A stretch of 50,464 nucleotides of DNA from Planctomycetota bacterium (GTDB taxonomy: Bacteria > Planctomycetota > UBA1135 > GCA-002686595): the NCBI GenBank assembly GCA_016872795.1, contig VGYZ01000023.1:1-50464 (forward strand), read 5' to 3'. A model generated the notes under the pieces. It made no database searches. It saw only the letters and a program-made list of their open reading frames with translations, and was not told the origin of the DNA. The stretch's first letter is position 1; each line of letters begins with the position of its first letter. This document shows positions 40,831 to 48,836 of this stretch, in pieces. The position numbers were made by a program, and so were the translations under genes.

Positions 40831-41762
40831 CCGACCTGTTCAAGGCGGCGCCGCATGTGCGCCTGCACCGTGGCAAGACCTTCGTCATCAAGGCCGGTGG
40901 CGGCACGATCGCGAAGACCAGCGCGATCCGTCAGTTCGCGCGGCAAGTCGCGGTCGTGCAAGCGCTCGGCGCGCGCGTGGTCGTCGTGCACGGCGGTGGC
41001 CCTCAGACCGATGCGCTGCAGCGCATGCTCGGCGAAGAGCCGCGCATGGTCGATGGCCGTCGCGTGACCACGCCGACCGCGATGCGCGCGCTGCGCATGG
41101 CGACGGCGGGCGAGCTCTCGGGCGAGGTCGTCGCCTGCCTCGCAGCCGAGGGCGCACCGGCGGTCGGAGTCTCGGGCGCGAGCTCGGGCCTGCTCGTTGC
41201 CAAGCGCCGCGCGCCGACGCGCACCACGGAAGGCATCGTCGACTTCGGCGAGGTCGGCGATGTGCAGTCGGTCGATCCCAAGCCGATGCTCGCGCTGATC
41301 GAGGACGGCTACATTCCGGTCGTGTGCCCGCCTGCGGGCGACGGCAACGGAGGCTTCCTCAATGTCAACGCGGATCTCACGGCCGCCTCGATCGCTGTAG
41401 CGCTCGGTGCCGCGAAGCTCGTGATGCTCACGGGCGCACCTGGCATCCTGTCGAACCCCAGCGATCCGACATCGCTGCTTTCCGCGCTCTCGATCTCCGA
41501 TCTCGACGCGATGGAGGAGTCGGGCGCACTCAAGGGCGGCATGCGCGTGAAGGCCGCGGCCATTCGTGCGGCGCTGTATGGCGGCGTCGGTCGCGTGCAT
41601 GTCGTGTCGGGCAGCGACGAGAACGCGCTGCTCGCGGAGCTCTACACGAACCAGGGCGCGGGCACGCTCGTCACGCGCGAGCCCGAGAAGGCGCCGGAGA
41701 GCGAGCAGACGCTGAAGCAGGTCACGCTCGAGCCGTCGCAGTTGTCGGGGAGCGCGCGTTGA
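40827..41762 (+). CDS. argB: N-acylglutamate kinase
   Basis: Amino-acid-kinase-family enzyme phosphorylating the gamma carboxylate of N-acylglutamate. Phosphate-binding Lys is in FVIKAGGGTIAK; VVVVHGGGPQTDALQ forms the second glycine loop. Substrate-region sequence NVNADLTAASIAVALGAAKLVMLTGAPGIL and the C-terminal LKGGMRVKAAAIRAAL follow the family pattern. 311 aa. The ATG overlaps the upstream stop (ATGA) and the stop overlaps the next TTG. Its place after the carbamoyltransferase, not beside argC, resembles arginine clusters of Bacteroidetes as I remember them. Confidence 0.94.
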   Translation: MTDLFKAAPHVRLHRGKTFVIKAGGGTIAKTSAIRQFARQVAVVQALGARVVVVHGGGPQTDALQRMLGEEPRMVDGRRVTTPTAMRALRMATAGELSGEVVACLAAEGAPAVGVSGASSGLLVAKRRAPTRTTEGIVDFGEVGDVQSVDPKPMLALIEDGYIPVVCPPAGDGNGGFLNVNADLTAASIAVALGAAKLVMLTGAPGILSNPSDPTSLLSALSISDLDAMEESGALKGGMRVKAAAIRAALYGGVGRVHVVSGSDENALLAELYTNQGAGTLVTREPEKAPESEQTLKQVTLEPSQLSGSAR

Positions 41763-42853
41763 GCGAGCTGCCCGAGAGCGCGCGGCTCTTGGCCACGCTG
41801 GTCGCGATCGAGAGCGTCTCGGGCGCGGAGCAGCGCCTTGCCGACTCGATCGTCGAGCTGCTGCGCGGCTGGCGCATCGACTGCGAGCGCCTCGGGAACA
41901 CGGTCGTGGCCACGGTCGAGCTCGGCCGTGGCCCGCGGCTCTTGCTCAACACGCACCTCGACACGGTGCCGGTCGGGCATGGCTGGACCGTGGAGCCGTA
42001 CGCGGCACGCTGGGAGGGCGGCAAGCTCTACGGTCGCGGCGCGAACGATGCGAAGGCGAGCGTGGTCGCGATGCTGCTCGCGCTGCGCGCCTGCGCGGAG
42101 TCGCGCAGTGGCCGAGGCACATTGCAGCTCGCGCTCAACGAGTGCGAGGAGACGACGAACCTCGGGATGGGCAAGGTGCTGGAGCGCTGCGGCGTGCCGG
42201 ATGGCGCGATCACGGGCGAGCCCACGAGTCTCGAGGTCGTGCGCGCGCAGTCGGGTCTCGCGGTCGTGACGGCGGAGTGGCACGGACGCTCGTGCCACGC
42301 CGCGCATGTGCAGCGCGTCGAGCACGACAATGCGCTCGTGAAGGCCGCGGGCGACATCGTGCGCGCCGGACCGTGGCTGAAGCTCGAAGGCGAGCATGAG
42401 TTGCTCGGCGCGAGCACGGTGGCGACGACGGTGCTCAAGTCCGGCGAGCGGCACAACATCGTTCCCGACAAGGCGGAAGCGGTGTTCGACGCGCGCCTCT
42501 CGCCGCGTCACAGCGCCGCGGATGTGGTGGCACTGCTCGGCGCGCGCATGCCGAACGCCAGGCTTGGCTTGCGCTCGGCGCGCCTCAAGCCTTTCGAGAC
42601 GGCGGAAGATCATCCGCTCGTGCAGGTCGCGCTCGCCACTGCCGGTCGCGCGCGCGCGGTCGGCTCCTCGACCATGTCGGACATGGCGCTCCTGCAGGGC
42701 GTGCCGGCCGTGAAGTGCGGTCCGGGCGACACGGCGCGCTCGCACACGCCGGACGAGTATGTGCTGCTCGCGGAGCTCGAGGCCGGCGTCGACTTCTACA
42801 CGCGCTTCGCGCCCCGTGCGCTCGAGGCGCTCGCACCTGCGACTGTTCGCTAG
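41759..42853 (+). CDS. argE: M20-family acylcitrulline/acylornithine deacylase (ArgE-like)
   Basis: Zinc amidohydrolase of the M20 family expected to remove the acyl group at the citrulline stage. Metal ligands are visible in LLNTHLDTVP, GRGANDAKAS, the catalytic Glu pair in NECEETTN and the C-terminal RSHTPDE. GRSCHAAHVQ is the dimerisation-domain histidine region. 364 aa from a TTG at 41759 that overlaps the argB stop (TTGA); the first conserved residues follow closely, so this rare start is credible. With a carbamoyltransferase acting on acylornithine upstream, the natural substrate is probably N-acylcitrulline. The symbol argE is by function and context; DapE-like enzymes look similar. 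Confidence 0.88.
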   Translation: MSELPESARLLATLVAIESVSGAEQRLADSIVELLRGWRIDCERLGNTVVATVELGRGPRLLLNTHLDTVPVGHGWTVEPYAARWEGGKLYGRGANDAKASVVAMLLALRACAESRSGRGTLQLALNECEETTNLGMGKVLERCGVPDGAITGEPTSLEVVRAQSGLAVVTAEWHGRSCHAAHVQRVEHDNALVKAAGDIVRAGPWLKLEGEHELLGASTVATTVLKSGERHNIVPDKAEAVFDARLSPRHSAADVVALLGARMPNARLGLRSARLKPFETAEDHPLVQVALATAGRARAVGSSTMSDMALLQGVPAVKCGPGDTARSHTPDEYVLLAELEAGVDFYTRFAPRALEALAPATVR

Positions 42854-42863
42854 GAACTCCACG

Positions 42864-44057
42864 ATGAGCCAAGACTTCCACCGGCCGGTGTGGGATCGCG
42901 GTGACGCGATCGATGTGCAGATGCTCGCTTTCACCACGGGTGACGATCCGCTGTGGGATCGGCGGCTCGTCGAGCACGACATCCGCGGCTCGCTGGCCCA
43001 TGCCAAGGGGCTGGCCCGCGTCGGTCTGATCAGCGCGCAAGACTGCGCCACGATCTGCGACGGCCTCGCGCGCCTGCGCGCTTCCCATCGCGCCGGCGAG
43101 TGGACCGTCGAGCCCGGAGACGAGGATGTCCACTCGGCGGTCGAGCGGCGCCTCACGGACCTCGTCGGCGACGCGGGCAAGCGTCTGCACACGGCGCGCA
43201 GCCGCAACGAGCAGGTCACGGTCGATGTGCGCCTGTGGCTGCGCGACTCGATCGCCCGCACGAAGGAGCTGCTGGCGGCGCTGCACGCGAGCCTCGCGCG
43301 CGCTGCGGAGCGCCATGCGACCCTGCCGTTGCCGGGCTACACGCACCTGCGTCGCGCGATGCCGTCGACGGTGGGGGAGTGGTTCGGTGCGCATGCACGC
43401 GCCTTGGAGCTCGACCTCGGCGAGTTCGACCACGCGCTGCGGCTCACGCGCGAGTGCCCGCTCGGCTCGGGAGCCGGCTACGGGCTGCCCGTGCAGCTCG
43501 ACCGCGAGTTCGTGGCGCGCGAGCTCGGCTTCGACGGCCCCGTGGAGCCCGTCACGCATGTCCAGCACGCCCGCGGCCGCGCGGAACTCGCCTACCTGAC
43601 CGCGCTCGAGGCGATCGCGCTCGACATCGGCAAGCTGAGCGCGGACCTGTGGCTCTACAGTACGAGCGAGTTCGGCTTCGTGAAGCTCCCGGTCGCGTTC
43701 ACGACGGGCTCGTCGCTGATGCCGCACAAGCGCAATCCCGATGCCGTCGAGCTCGCCCGCGCCCATGCGCGCGCGATCGTCGCCGAGCGCGCCGCGCTGC
43801 TCGATCTCTTGCGCGACCTGCCCAGCGGCTACCACCGCGACTTCCAGCTGGTGAAGCCGCCGCTGTTCCGCGCCCACGACGCCGCCAGCACGATGCTCGC
43901 GCTCCTGCCGCGTCTCGTCGACGCGCTCGAGTTCGACGCGAGCGCGCTCGAGGCCGCCTGCGCGGACCCCAAGCTCGCCGCCACCGCGCGCGCGCTCGAC
44001 AAGGTCAAGGCCGGCGTTCCCTTCCGCGACGCGTACCGCGAAGAAGCGCAGCGCTAG
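42864..44057 (+). CDS. argH: Argininosuccinate lyase
   Basis: Last step of arginine synthesis: splits argininosuccinate to arginine and fumarate. It belongs to the fumarase/aspartase superfamily, with signature GSSLMPHKRNPDAVE. Other conserved segments are EDVHSAVERRLTDLVG, KRLHTARSRNEQVTVDVRL and the catalytic His region PLPGYTHLRRAMPSTVG. It has 397 aa, shorter than the usual roughly 460 because the C-terminal domain is abbreviated. It starts 10 bp after the deacylase and is the last gene of the operon. It is convergent with moaA; a 7-bp G/C hairpin at 44074-44090 lies between them but lacks a T tract. Confidence 0.93.
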   Translation: MSQDFHRPVWDRGDAIDVQMLAFTTGDDPLWDRRLVEHDIRGSLAHAKGLARVGLISAQDCATICDGLARLRASHRAGEWTVEPGDEDVHSAVERRLTDLVGDAGKRLHTARSRNEQVTVDVRLWLRDSIARTKELLAALHASLARAAERHATLPLPGYTHLRRAMPSTVGEWFGAHARALELDLGEFDHALRLTRECPLGSGAGYGLPVQLDREFVARELGFDGPVEPVTHVQHARGRAELAYLTALEAIALDIGKLSADLWLYSTSEFGFVKLPVAFTTGSSLMPHKRNPDAVELARAHARAIVAERAALLDLLRDLPSGYHRDFQLVKPPLFRAHDAASTMLALLPRLVDALEFDASALEAACADPKLAATARALDKVKAGVPFRDAYREEAQR

Positions 44058-44111
44058 GTCGTCGGGTCGAGCGTCGCCCCAAGGGCGGCGTGGAGGTGCG
44101 CGGCGCGGACC

Positions 44112-45137
44112 TCAGCCGCCACGGGTGTGCATCTCGAGGTGCGGATCGCGGCGCAGAGCGTCGAGGCCGACGAGCGGGCCCCGCGCGAGCTCTTCGAGGC
44201 GCTGCTCGGCGCCACGGTCGGCGCGGCGCGTCCACGCCGCGCGCAGGCGTTCGGCGATCGCTGCGTCGCTCGCTCCGCCGCGCACGAGCTCGCGCAGGTC
44301 GAGCCCGAGGCGCGCGTAGAGGCACAGGTACCACATGCCGTCGGCCGTGAGGCGCGCGCGGTCGCAGCGCGAGCAGAACGGCGCGGTCGTCGAGGCGATG
44401 ATGCCGAACACGGTGCCATCGCGCAGGCGGAAGCGCTCGGCGGGAGCGCTCGAGTGCTCCGCGAGCGGCTCGATCGAACCGTGGCGCGACTCGACCTGCG
44501 CGAGGAGCTCGGCGCGTGAGACGACGGCCTCAGGGCTCCAGCGCGTCGCGCCGCCGACATCCATGTACTCGATGAAGCGCAGCTCGAGCCCGCGCTCGCG
44601 CGCGAAGTCGAGCAGCGCGAGCGTCTCGCCCTCGTTGGTGCCGCGCATGACGACCATGTCGAGCTTGACGCGGCCCGGCCAGAGTCGGGTGGCGACTTCG
44701 ATGCCGGCGAGCACGCGCTCGAGCCCGCTGCGCCGCGTGAGTCGCTCGAACACATCCGCGCGCAGCGTGTCGAGGCTGACCGTGATGCGCTGCAGGCCCG
44801 CCGACGCGAGCGCCTCGGCCTGCTCGGCGAGCAGCAGGCCGTTCGTGGTGAGCGCGATGTCCTCGAGCTCTGGAATGGCCGCCAGCAGCCGCACCAGCTC
44901 GTGCAGGTCGTGGCGCAGAAGCGGCTCGCCGCCGGTCAGCCGCACCTTGCGAACGCCGAGGCCCGCGAACACGCGCGCGAGTCGCGCGAGCTCTTCAAAG
45001 CGCAGCAAGTGCTCCTTCGGCAGCCAGCGGTACTCCTCCTCCGGCATGCAGTAAGCGCAGCGCAGATTGCAGCGGTCCGTGACCGAGATGCGCAGGTTCG
45101 CCAGCGGTCGGCCGAGCGTGTCGAGAGCGGGTTGCAC
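44112..45137 (-). CDS. moaA: GTP 3',8-cyclase MoaA
   Basis: Radical-SAM enzyme of molybdenum-cofactor synthesis that turns GTP into the cyclic intermediate used by MoaC. The N-terminal cluster motif is CNLRCAYC (Cys23, 27, 30), followed by KVRLTGGEPLLR. The C-terminal [4Fe-4S] site is CSRCDRARLTADGMWYLC. The chain ends in the required Gly-Gly (HTRGG). 341 aa. The GTG at 45137 is supported by a TACTGT 7 nt upstream. No other moa or mob gene lies in the window. Confidence 0.97.
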   Translation of the reverse strand: MQPALDTLGRPLANLRISVTDRCNLRCAYCMPEEEYRWLPKEHLLRFEELARLARVFAGLGVRKVRLTGGEPLLRHDLHELVRLLAAIPELEDIALTTNGLLLAEQAEALASAGLQRITVSLDTLRADVFERLTRRSGLERVLAGIEVATRLWPGRVKLDMVVMRGTNEGETLALLDFARERGLELRFIEYMDVGGATRWSPEAVVSRAELLAQVESRHGSIEPLAEHSSAPAERFRLRDGTVFGIIASTTAPFCSRCDRARLTADGMWYLCLYARLGLDLRELVRGGASDAAIAERLRAAWTRRADRGAEQRLEELARGPLVGLDALRRDPHLEMHTRGG

Positions 45138-45144
45138 GGGCGCA

Positions 45145-45150
45145 ACAGTA
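45145..45150 (-). promoter_or_regulatory. Candidate -10 for a leaderless moaA transcript
   Basis: On the minus strand TACTGT is followed by 7 nt and the GTG start at 45137, leaving no room for a ribosome-binding site. Confidence 0.45.
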
Positions 45151-45210
45151 TGGCGCGGCGCTTGCCGCTGCGGTGCCCCCAGCGGGGGAAACGGCGCCGA
45201 GCGGCGCCGC

Positions 45211-45216
45211 TAGACT
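45211..45216 (+). promoter_or_regulatory. Candidate -10 of the esterase fusion gene
   Basis: TAGACT, the same hexamer as before the tRNA and PSD1 genes, lies 39 nt before the ATG at 45256; a weak GAGG ribosome-binding site follows at 45240-45243. Confidence 0.4.
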
Positions 45217-45255
45217 CACCGCCTCAGGCTCCCTTCTTTCGAGGTTCCAACCGCC

Positions 45256-48200
45256 ATGCAGAATCGCCTCGCGCTCCTCGCGCTCCTCGCGCTGTCCGCC
45301 CCCGCCTCGGCCCAGATCCGCGTGCCCGCCGTGCTCGACGACGGCATGGTGCTCCAGCGCGGCGACGCGACGACCCTCTTCGGCCGCGCGCAGCCCGGTG
45401 CGACGATCACGGTCGTTCCGTCGTGGACGAAGGGGCAGTACACCACGACCACCGATGCCGCGGGCGAGTGGCGCGTGCAGGTCGCCGCGGATGCCGCGGG
45501 CGGACCGCACACGCTGCGCATTTCCGGCGATGGCGAGCGCGTCGTGCGCGATGTTTGGATCGGAGAGGTGTGGCTGTGCTCGGGGCAGTCGAACATGGAG
45601 TGGCAGGTGAAGTCCTTCCCGGACGCGTTGCCCGGCTATCCCGGCGCGGCGGACGAGCTCGCGGCCGCGGACCTTCCGCAGGTGCGCGTTTTCGATGTCT
45701 CGAACCGCGTCTCGAATCACGAGCGCCGCGATGTGCAGGGCCAGTGGGTGACGAGCTCGCCCGCGACCGCCGGCGACTTCAGCGCGACGGCCTTCTACTT
45801 CGCGCGCATGCTGCACAAGGAACTCGGCGTCCCGGTCGGCGTCGTTACCTCCGACTGGGGCGGAACGCCGGTCGAGTCGTGGATGAGCGCGCAGGGGTTG
45901 GCGAAGTTCCCGGAGTTCGCCGGCGCGCTCGAGACGCTCGCGGCTTCCGTCGATCCGAACTTGCGCTGGGAGCGCCAGCGCGCGAGCGGCAGCGGCTGGT
46001 GGGAGGGCGCGGACGCGCGCGGACCGCGGCGCGTGGCGGCGGGCTGGAATGGCACGGGGTTCGACGACTCTGCGTGGAAGACCTTCCAGCTGCCGGGGAG
46101 CTTCTCTGGCGAGCTCGGCGGCTTCGACGGCTTGGCGTATTTCCGCATGGAAATCGAGCTTCCCGCGAGCTGGGCGGGCAAGGGCGCGACGCTCGAGCTC
46201 GGGCCCATCGACGACCGCGACGACGCTTGGTTCGACGGCACGCATGTCGGCTCGGAGCACGAGGACGGTCGCTGGGGCGCGCCGCGGCGCTACAAGCTCG
46301 CGCCGGAGCTCGTGAAGGCCGGGCGTCGCGCGATCGCCGTGCGCGTGCTCGACACCGCCGGCCCCGGAGGCATCAACGGCAAGCCGGAACAGCTGCGCAT
46401 CACGAGCGACGACGCCGCGCTCGGCTCGCTGCCGCTCGCGGGCACATGGCGCTACCACATGGGCGCGCGCATGAGCGAAATGCCGCCGATCGGGCAGGGT
46501 GCGGGAGCGCAGTTCGGCGCGGGCACGGCGAGCGTGCTGTGGAACGGCATGGTCGCGCCCTTGCGCTCGCTCTCGTTCAAGGGCGTGCTGTGGTACCAGG
46601 GCGAATCGAATGTCGGTCGCGCGAAGCAGTACGAGACGCTGTTCCCCGCGATGATCGCCGACTGGCGCGCGCAGTTCGGGAACGGCGAGTTCCCGTTCCT
46701 GTTCGTGCAGATCGCGCCGTACCAGTACGGGAACGCCGCGGCGAGCGACTCGGCGGAGCTGCGCGACGCGCAGCGCAAGACGCTCGCGGCCTCGCCGAAC
46801 ACCGGCATGGCGATCACGATGGACATCGGCGACGCGCGCGACATCCACCCCTCGCGCAAGCAGGAAGTCGGCCGACGCCTCGCGCTGCTCGCGCTCGCCA
46901 AGGCCTACGGTCGGCCGCCGGAGCTGAGCTCGGGTCCGCTCTACCGTTCGATGAAGATCGAGGGCAGCACCGCGCGGCTCGAGTTCGACCATGTGGGCGA
47001 CGGGCTCGAGTTCACGCCGACGCAGCCGAGCGGCTGGCTGCTCGCGGGCGAGAACAAGGAGTTCTTCGTTGCGGTCCCGAAGGTCGAGGGCCGCTCGGTG
47101 GCGCTCTCGCACCCTCGAGTCGCGAAGCCCGCCGCCGTGCGCTATGCGTGGAGCAACATCGGCGTCTCGAACCTCGTGAACAGCGCCAAGCTCCCGGCCT
47201 CGAGCTTCCGCACCGACGACTGGACGGGCGCGACCATCATGGGCGATTCCGGTCGTACTCCGTACGACTCGAACGACGCGGGCTTTGTCGCGCTCTTCAA
47301 TGGCCGCGACCTCACTGGCTGGCGCAATGTCAACTGCTCGCCCTCGACATGGACCGTGAACGGCGGCGTGATCGACTGCTCGGGCTTCCCGACGGGCATC
47401 CTGTGCTCGGAGAAGCAGTACGAGAACTTCGTGTTCGAGATGGAGTGGCGCCACCTCGCCGAGCAGGGCAACGCGGGGCTGTTCGTGTGGAGCGATCCGC
47501 TCACGGCGCGCGGGCAGCCGTTCTCGCGCTCGATCGAGGTGCAGGTCATGACGGGCATGGAAGGCCCGGGCTACACGAGCCAGGGCGATGTCTTCCCGAT
47601 TCACGGCGCCACGATGAAGCCCGTGAACGGTCGTGGCGGCTCGCGCGCGTTTCCCACGGAAGCGCGCATGAACCGGGGCGGAGAGTGGAACCACTACCGC
47701 GTGACCTGCATCGACGGAAAGCTCGAGCTCGCCGTCAACGGCAAGGTCGTGACGACAAGCACGGACTGCAAGCCGCGCCGCGGGTACATTTGCCTCGAGT
47801 CCGAGGGCGCCCCGGCGCAGTTCCGCAACCTGCGTATCAAGGAACTTCCCTCGGCGAGTCCCGACATCGCCGCCACGCCGGGCATGGTGTGCGACACGCA
47901 CTCGGGCTTCCGCTCGCTCTACAACGGCCGCGACTTCGCAGGCTGGAAGTTCGGGCCAGAGCACGAAGGCCACTGGAAGGCCGACGACTGGACCATTTCC
48001 TTCGATGGGCAGGGCACCCACCTGTGGACCGAGGAGGAGTTCGGCGACTTCGAGCTCATCTGCGACTGGCGCTGGAGCGGTCCCGCGCACGACGCCGACC
48101 TGCCGGTGATCCTGCCGAGCGGCGAGTATGTGATGGAGAACGGGCAGCAGAAGAAGCAGCGCGTGCGGGAGTGCGGTGACAGCGGCATCTACTTGCGCGG

Positions 48201-48516
48201 GCGCGACAAGAGCCAAGTCAACATCTGGTGCTGGCCGGTGGGTTCGGGCGAGGTCTATGGCTACCGGACGGACGGCAGCATGAGCGCCGGAGTGCGCGCT
48301 GGCGTCACGCCGAAGGTCAACGCGGACGCTCCGCTCGGAGAGTGGAACCGCTTCTTCATCACGATGAAGGGCTCGCGTCTGACGGTCGTGCTCAATGGCC
48401 AAACCGTGATCGAGAATGCCGAATTGCCGGGCGTGCCCGCACGCGGCGCGCTCGCCCTGCAGCAGCACGGCTCGCCGCTCCAATTCGCGAACCTCTACAT
48501 TCGCCCCCTCAACTGA
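45256..48516 (+). CDS. Secreted sialate O-acetylesterase-like protein fused to two DUF1080 domains
   Basis: Exported 1086 aa protein with signal peptide MQNRLALLALLALSAPASAQ. The first part (about 20-660) is a SASA-family SGNH esterase: the nucleophile block is GEVWLCSGQSNMEW (about 103-116), and VLWYQGESNVGRA carries a second block. A jelly-roll insert (FDDSAWKTFQLPG to RRAIAVRVLD) separates the two. Then come two DUF1080 beta-sandwich domains, GFVALFNGRDLTGW (about 676-865) and GFRSLYNGRDFAGWKFG (about 884-1086). DUF1080 members include glycan-acting 3-keto-disaccharide hydrolases. The two copies are clearly diverged. Likely role: deacetylation plus hydrolysis or binding of an acetylated glycan in the periplasm. 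A strong terminator follows. Confidence 0.9.
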   Translation: MQNRLALLALLALSAPASAQIRVPAVLDDGMVLQRGDATTLFGRAQPGATITVVPSWTKGQYTTTTDAAGEWRVQVAADAAGGPHTLRISGDGERVVRDVWIGEVWLCSGQSNMEWQVKSFPDALPGYPGAADELAAADLPQVRVFDVSNRVSNHERRDVQGQWVTSSPATAGDFSATAFYFARMLHKELGVPVGVVTSDWGGTPVESWMSAQGLAKFPEFAGALETLAASVDPNLRWERQRASGSGWWEGADARGPRRVAAGWNGTGFDDSAWKTFQLPGSFSGELGGFDGLAYFRMEIELPASWAGKGATLELGPIDDRDDAWFDGTHVGSEHEDGRWGAPRRYKLAPELVKAGRRAIAVRVLDTAGPGGINGKPEQLRITSDDAALGSLPLAGTWRYHMGARMSEMPPIGQGAGAQFGAGTASVLWNGMVAPLRSLSFKGVLWYQGESNVGRAKQYETLFPAMIADWRAQFGNGEFPFLFVQIAPYQYGNAAASDSAELRDAQRKTLAASPNTGMAITMDIGDARDIHPSRKQEVGRRLALLALAKAYGRPPELSSGPLYRSMKIEGSTARLEFDHVGDGLEFTPTQPSGWLLAGENKEFFVAVPKVEGRSVALSHPRVAKPAAVRYAWSNIGVSNLVNSAKLPASSFRTDDWTGATIMGDSGRTPYDSNDAGFVALFNGRDLTGWRNVNCSPSTWTVNGGVIDCSGFPTGILCSEKQYENFVFEMEWRHLAEQGNAGLFVWSDPLTARGQPFSRSIEVQVMTGMEGPGYTSQGDVFPIHGATMKPVNGRGGSRAFPTEARMNRGGEWNHYRVTCIDGKLELAVNGKVVTTSTDCKPRRGYICLESEGAPAQFRNLRIKELPSASPDIAATPGMVCDTHSGFRSLYNGRDFAGWKFGPEHEGHWKADDWTISFDGQGTHLWTEEEFGDFELICDWRWSGPAHDADLPVILPSGEYVMENGQQKKQRVRECGDSGIYLRGRDKSQVNIWCWPVGSGEVYGYRTDGSMSAGVRAGVTPKVNADAPLGEWNRFFITMKGSRLTVVLNGQTVIENAELPGVPARGALALQQHGSPLQFANLYIRPLN

Positions 48517-48544
48517 GCGAGCTCTCTGAGGCTCGCGTGCAACG

Positions 48545-48578
48545 CAAGCGAGGCCGCGCCAGCGGCCTCGCTTGTTTT
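48545..48578 (+). terminator. Rho-independent terminator after the esterase gene
   Basis: A perfect 13-bp stem (48545-48557 with 48562-48574) with loop gcca is followed by TTTTCTT. It lies between convergent genes; the T tract serves the plus-strand gene. Confidence 0.88.
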
Positions 48579-48638
48579 CTTGTCCCACGCCCTGCGCGTC
48601 GCCGATGGAGCGTCGCGCGGCGTCGTTCGGGCTCGGCG

Positions 48639-48818
48639 CTACTGCGCCGGCGGTGCCGTGAGCACCTTGTAGAAGCACCAGCCCGTCAGGATCACGACGA
48701 AGCTCACGGACACGAGCAGGAAGGCCCAGCCGAGCGGCTGCATCGGCTGGATCTTCGGCGCTTCCTTGGCGACGTCGGTGGCCGCGGCTTGCACGGAGAG
48801 GAGCAGCGAGAGGTTCAT
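48639..48818 (-). CDS. Small membrane subunit of a sodium-coupled amino acid transporter (MetS-like)
   Basis: Protein of 59 aa. A short Ala-rich start and KEAPKIQPMQPLG precede one membrane helix, WAFLLVSVSFVVILTGWCFY, and a short tail KVLTAPPAQ. A good ribosome-binding site (AAGGAG) lies 8 nt before the ATG at 48818. It sits 18 bp after the stop of the SNF-family transporter on the same strand. Short single-helix subunits of this kind (MetS with MetP in Corynebacterium) are known partners of bacterial transporters in this family. The MetS assignment rests on size, helix and position. Confidence 0.8.
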   Translation of the reverse strand: MNLSLLLSVQAAATDVAKEAPKIQPMQPLGWAFLLVSVSFVVILTGWCFYKVLTAPPAQ

Positions 48819-48836
48819 GGTGGGGGTCTCCTTCGA

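Noticed and set aside
44074..44090. G/C hairpin between argH and moaA as an intrinsic terminator
   Set aside because: The 7-bp stem includes a G-T pair and neither strand has a T tract after it; termination is possible but not supported.
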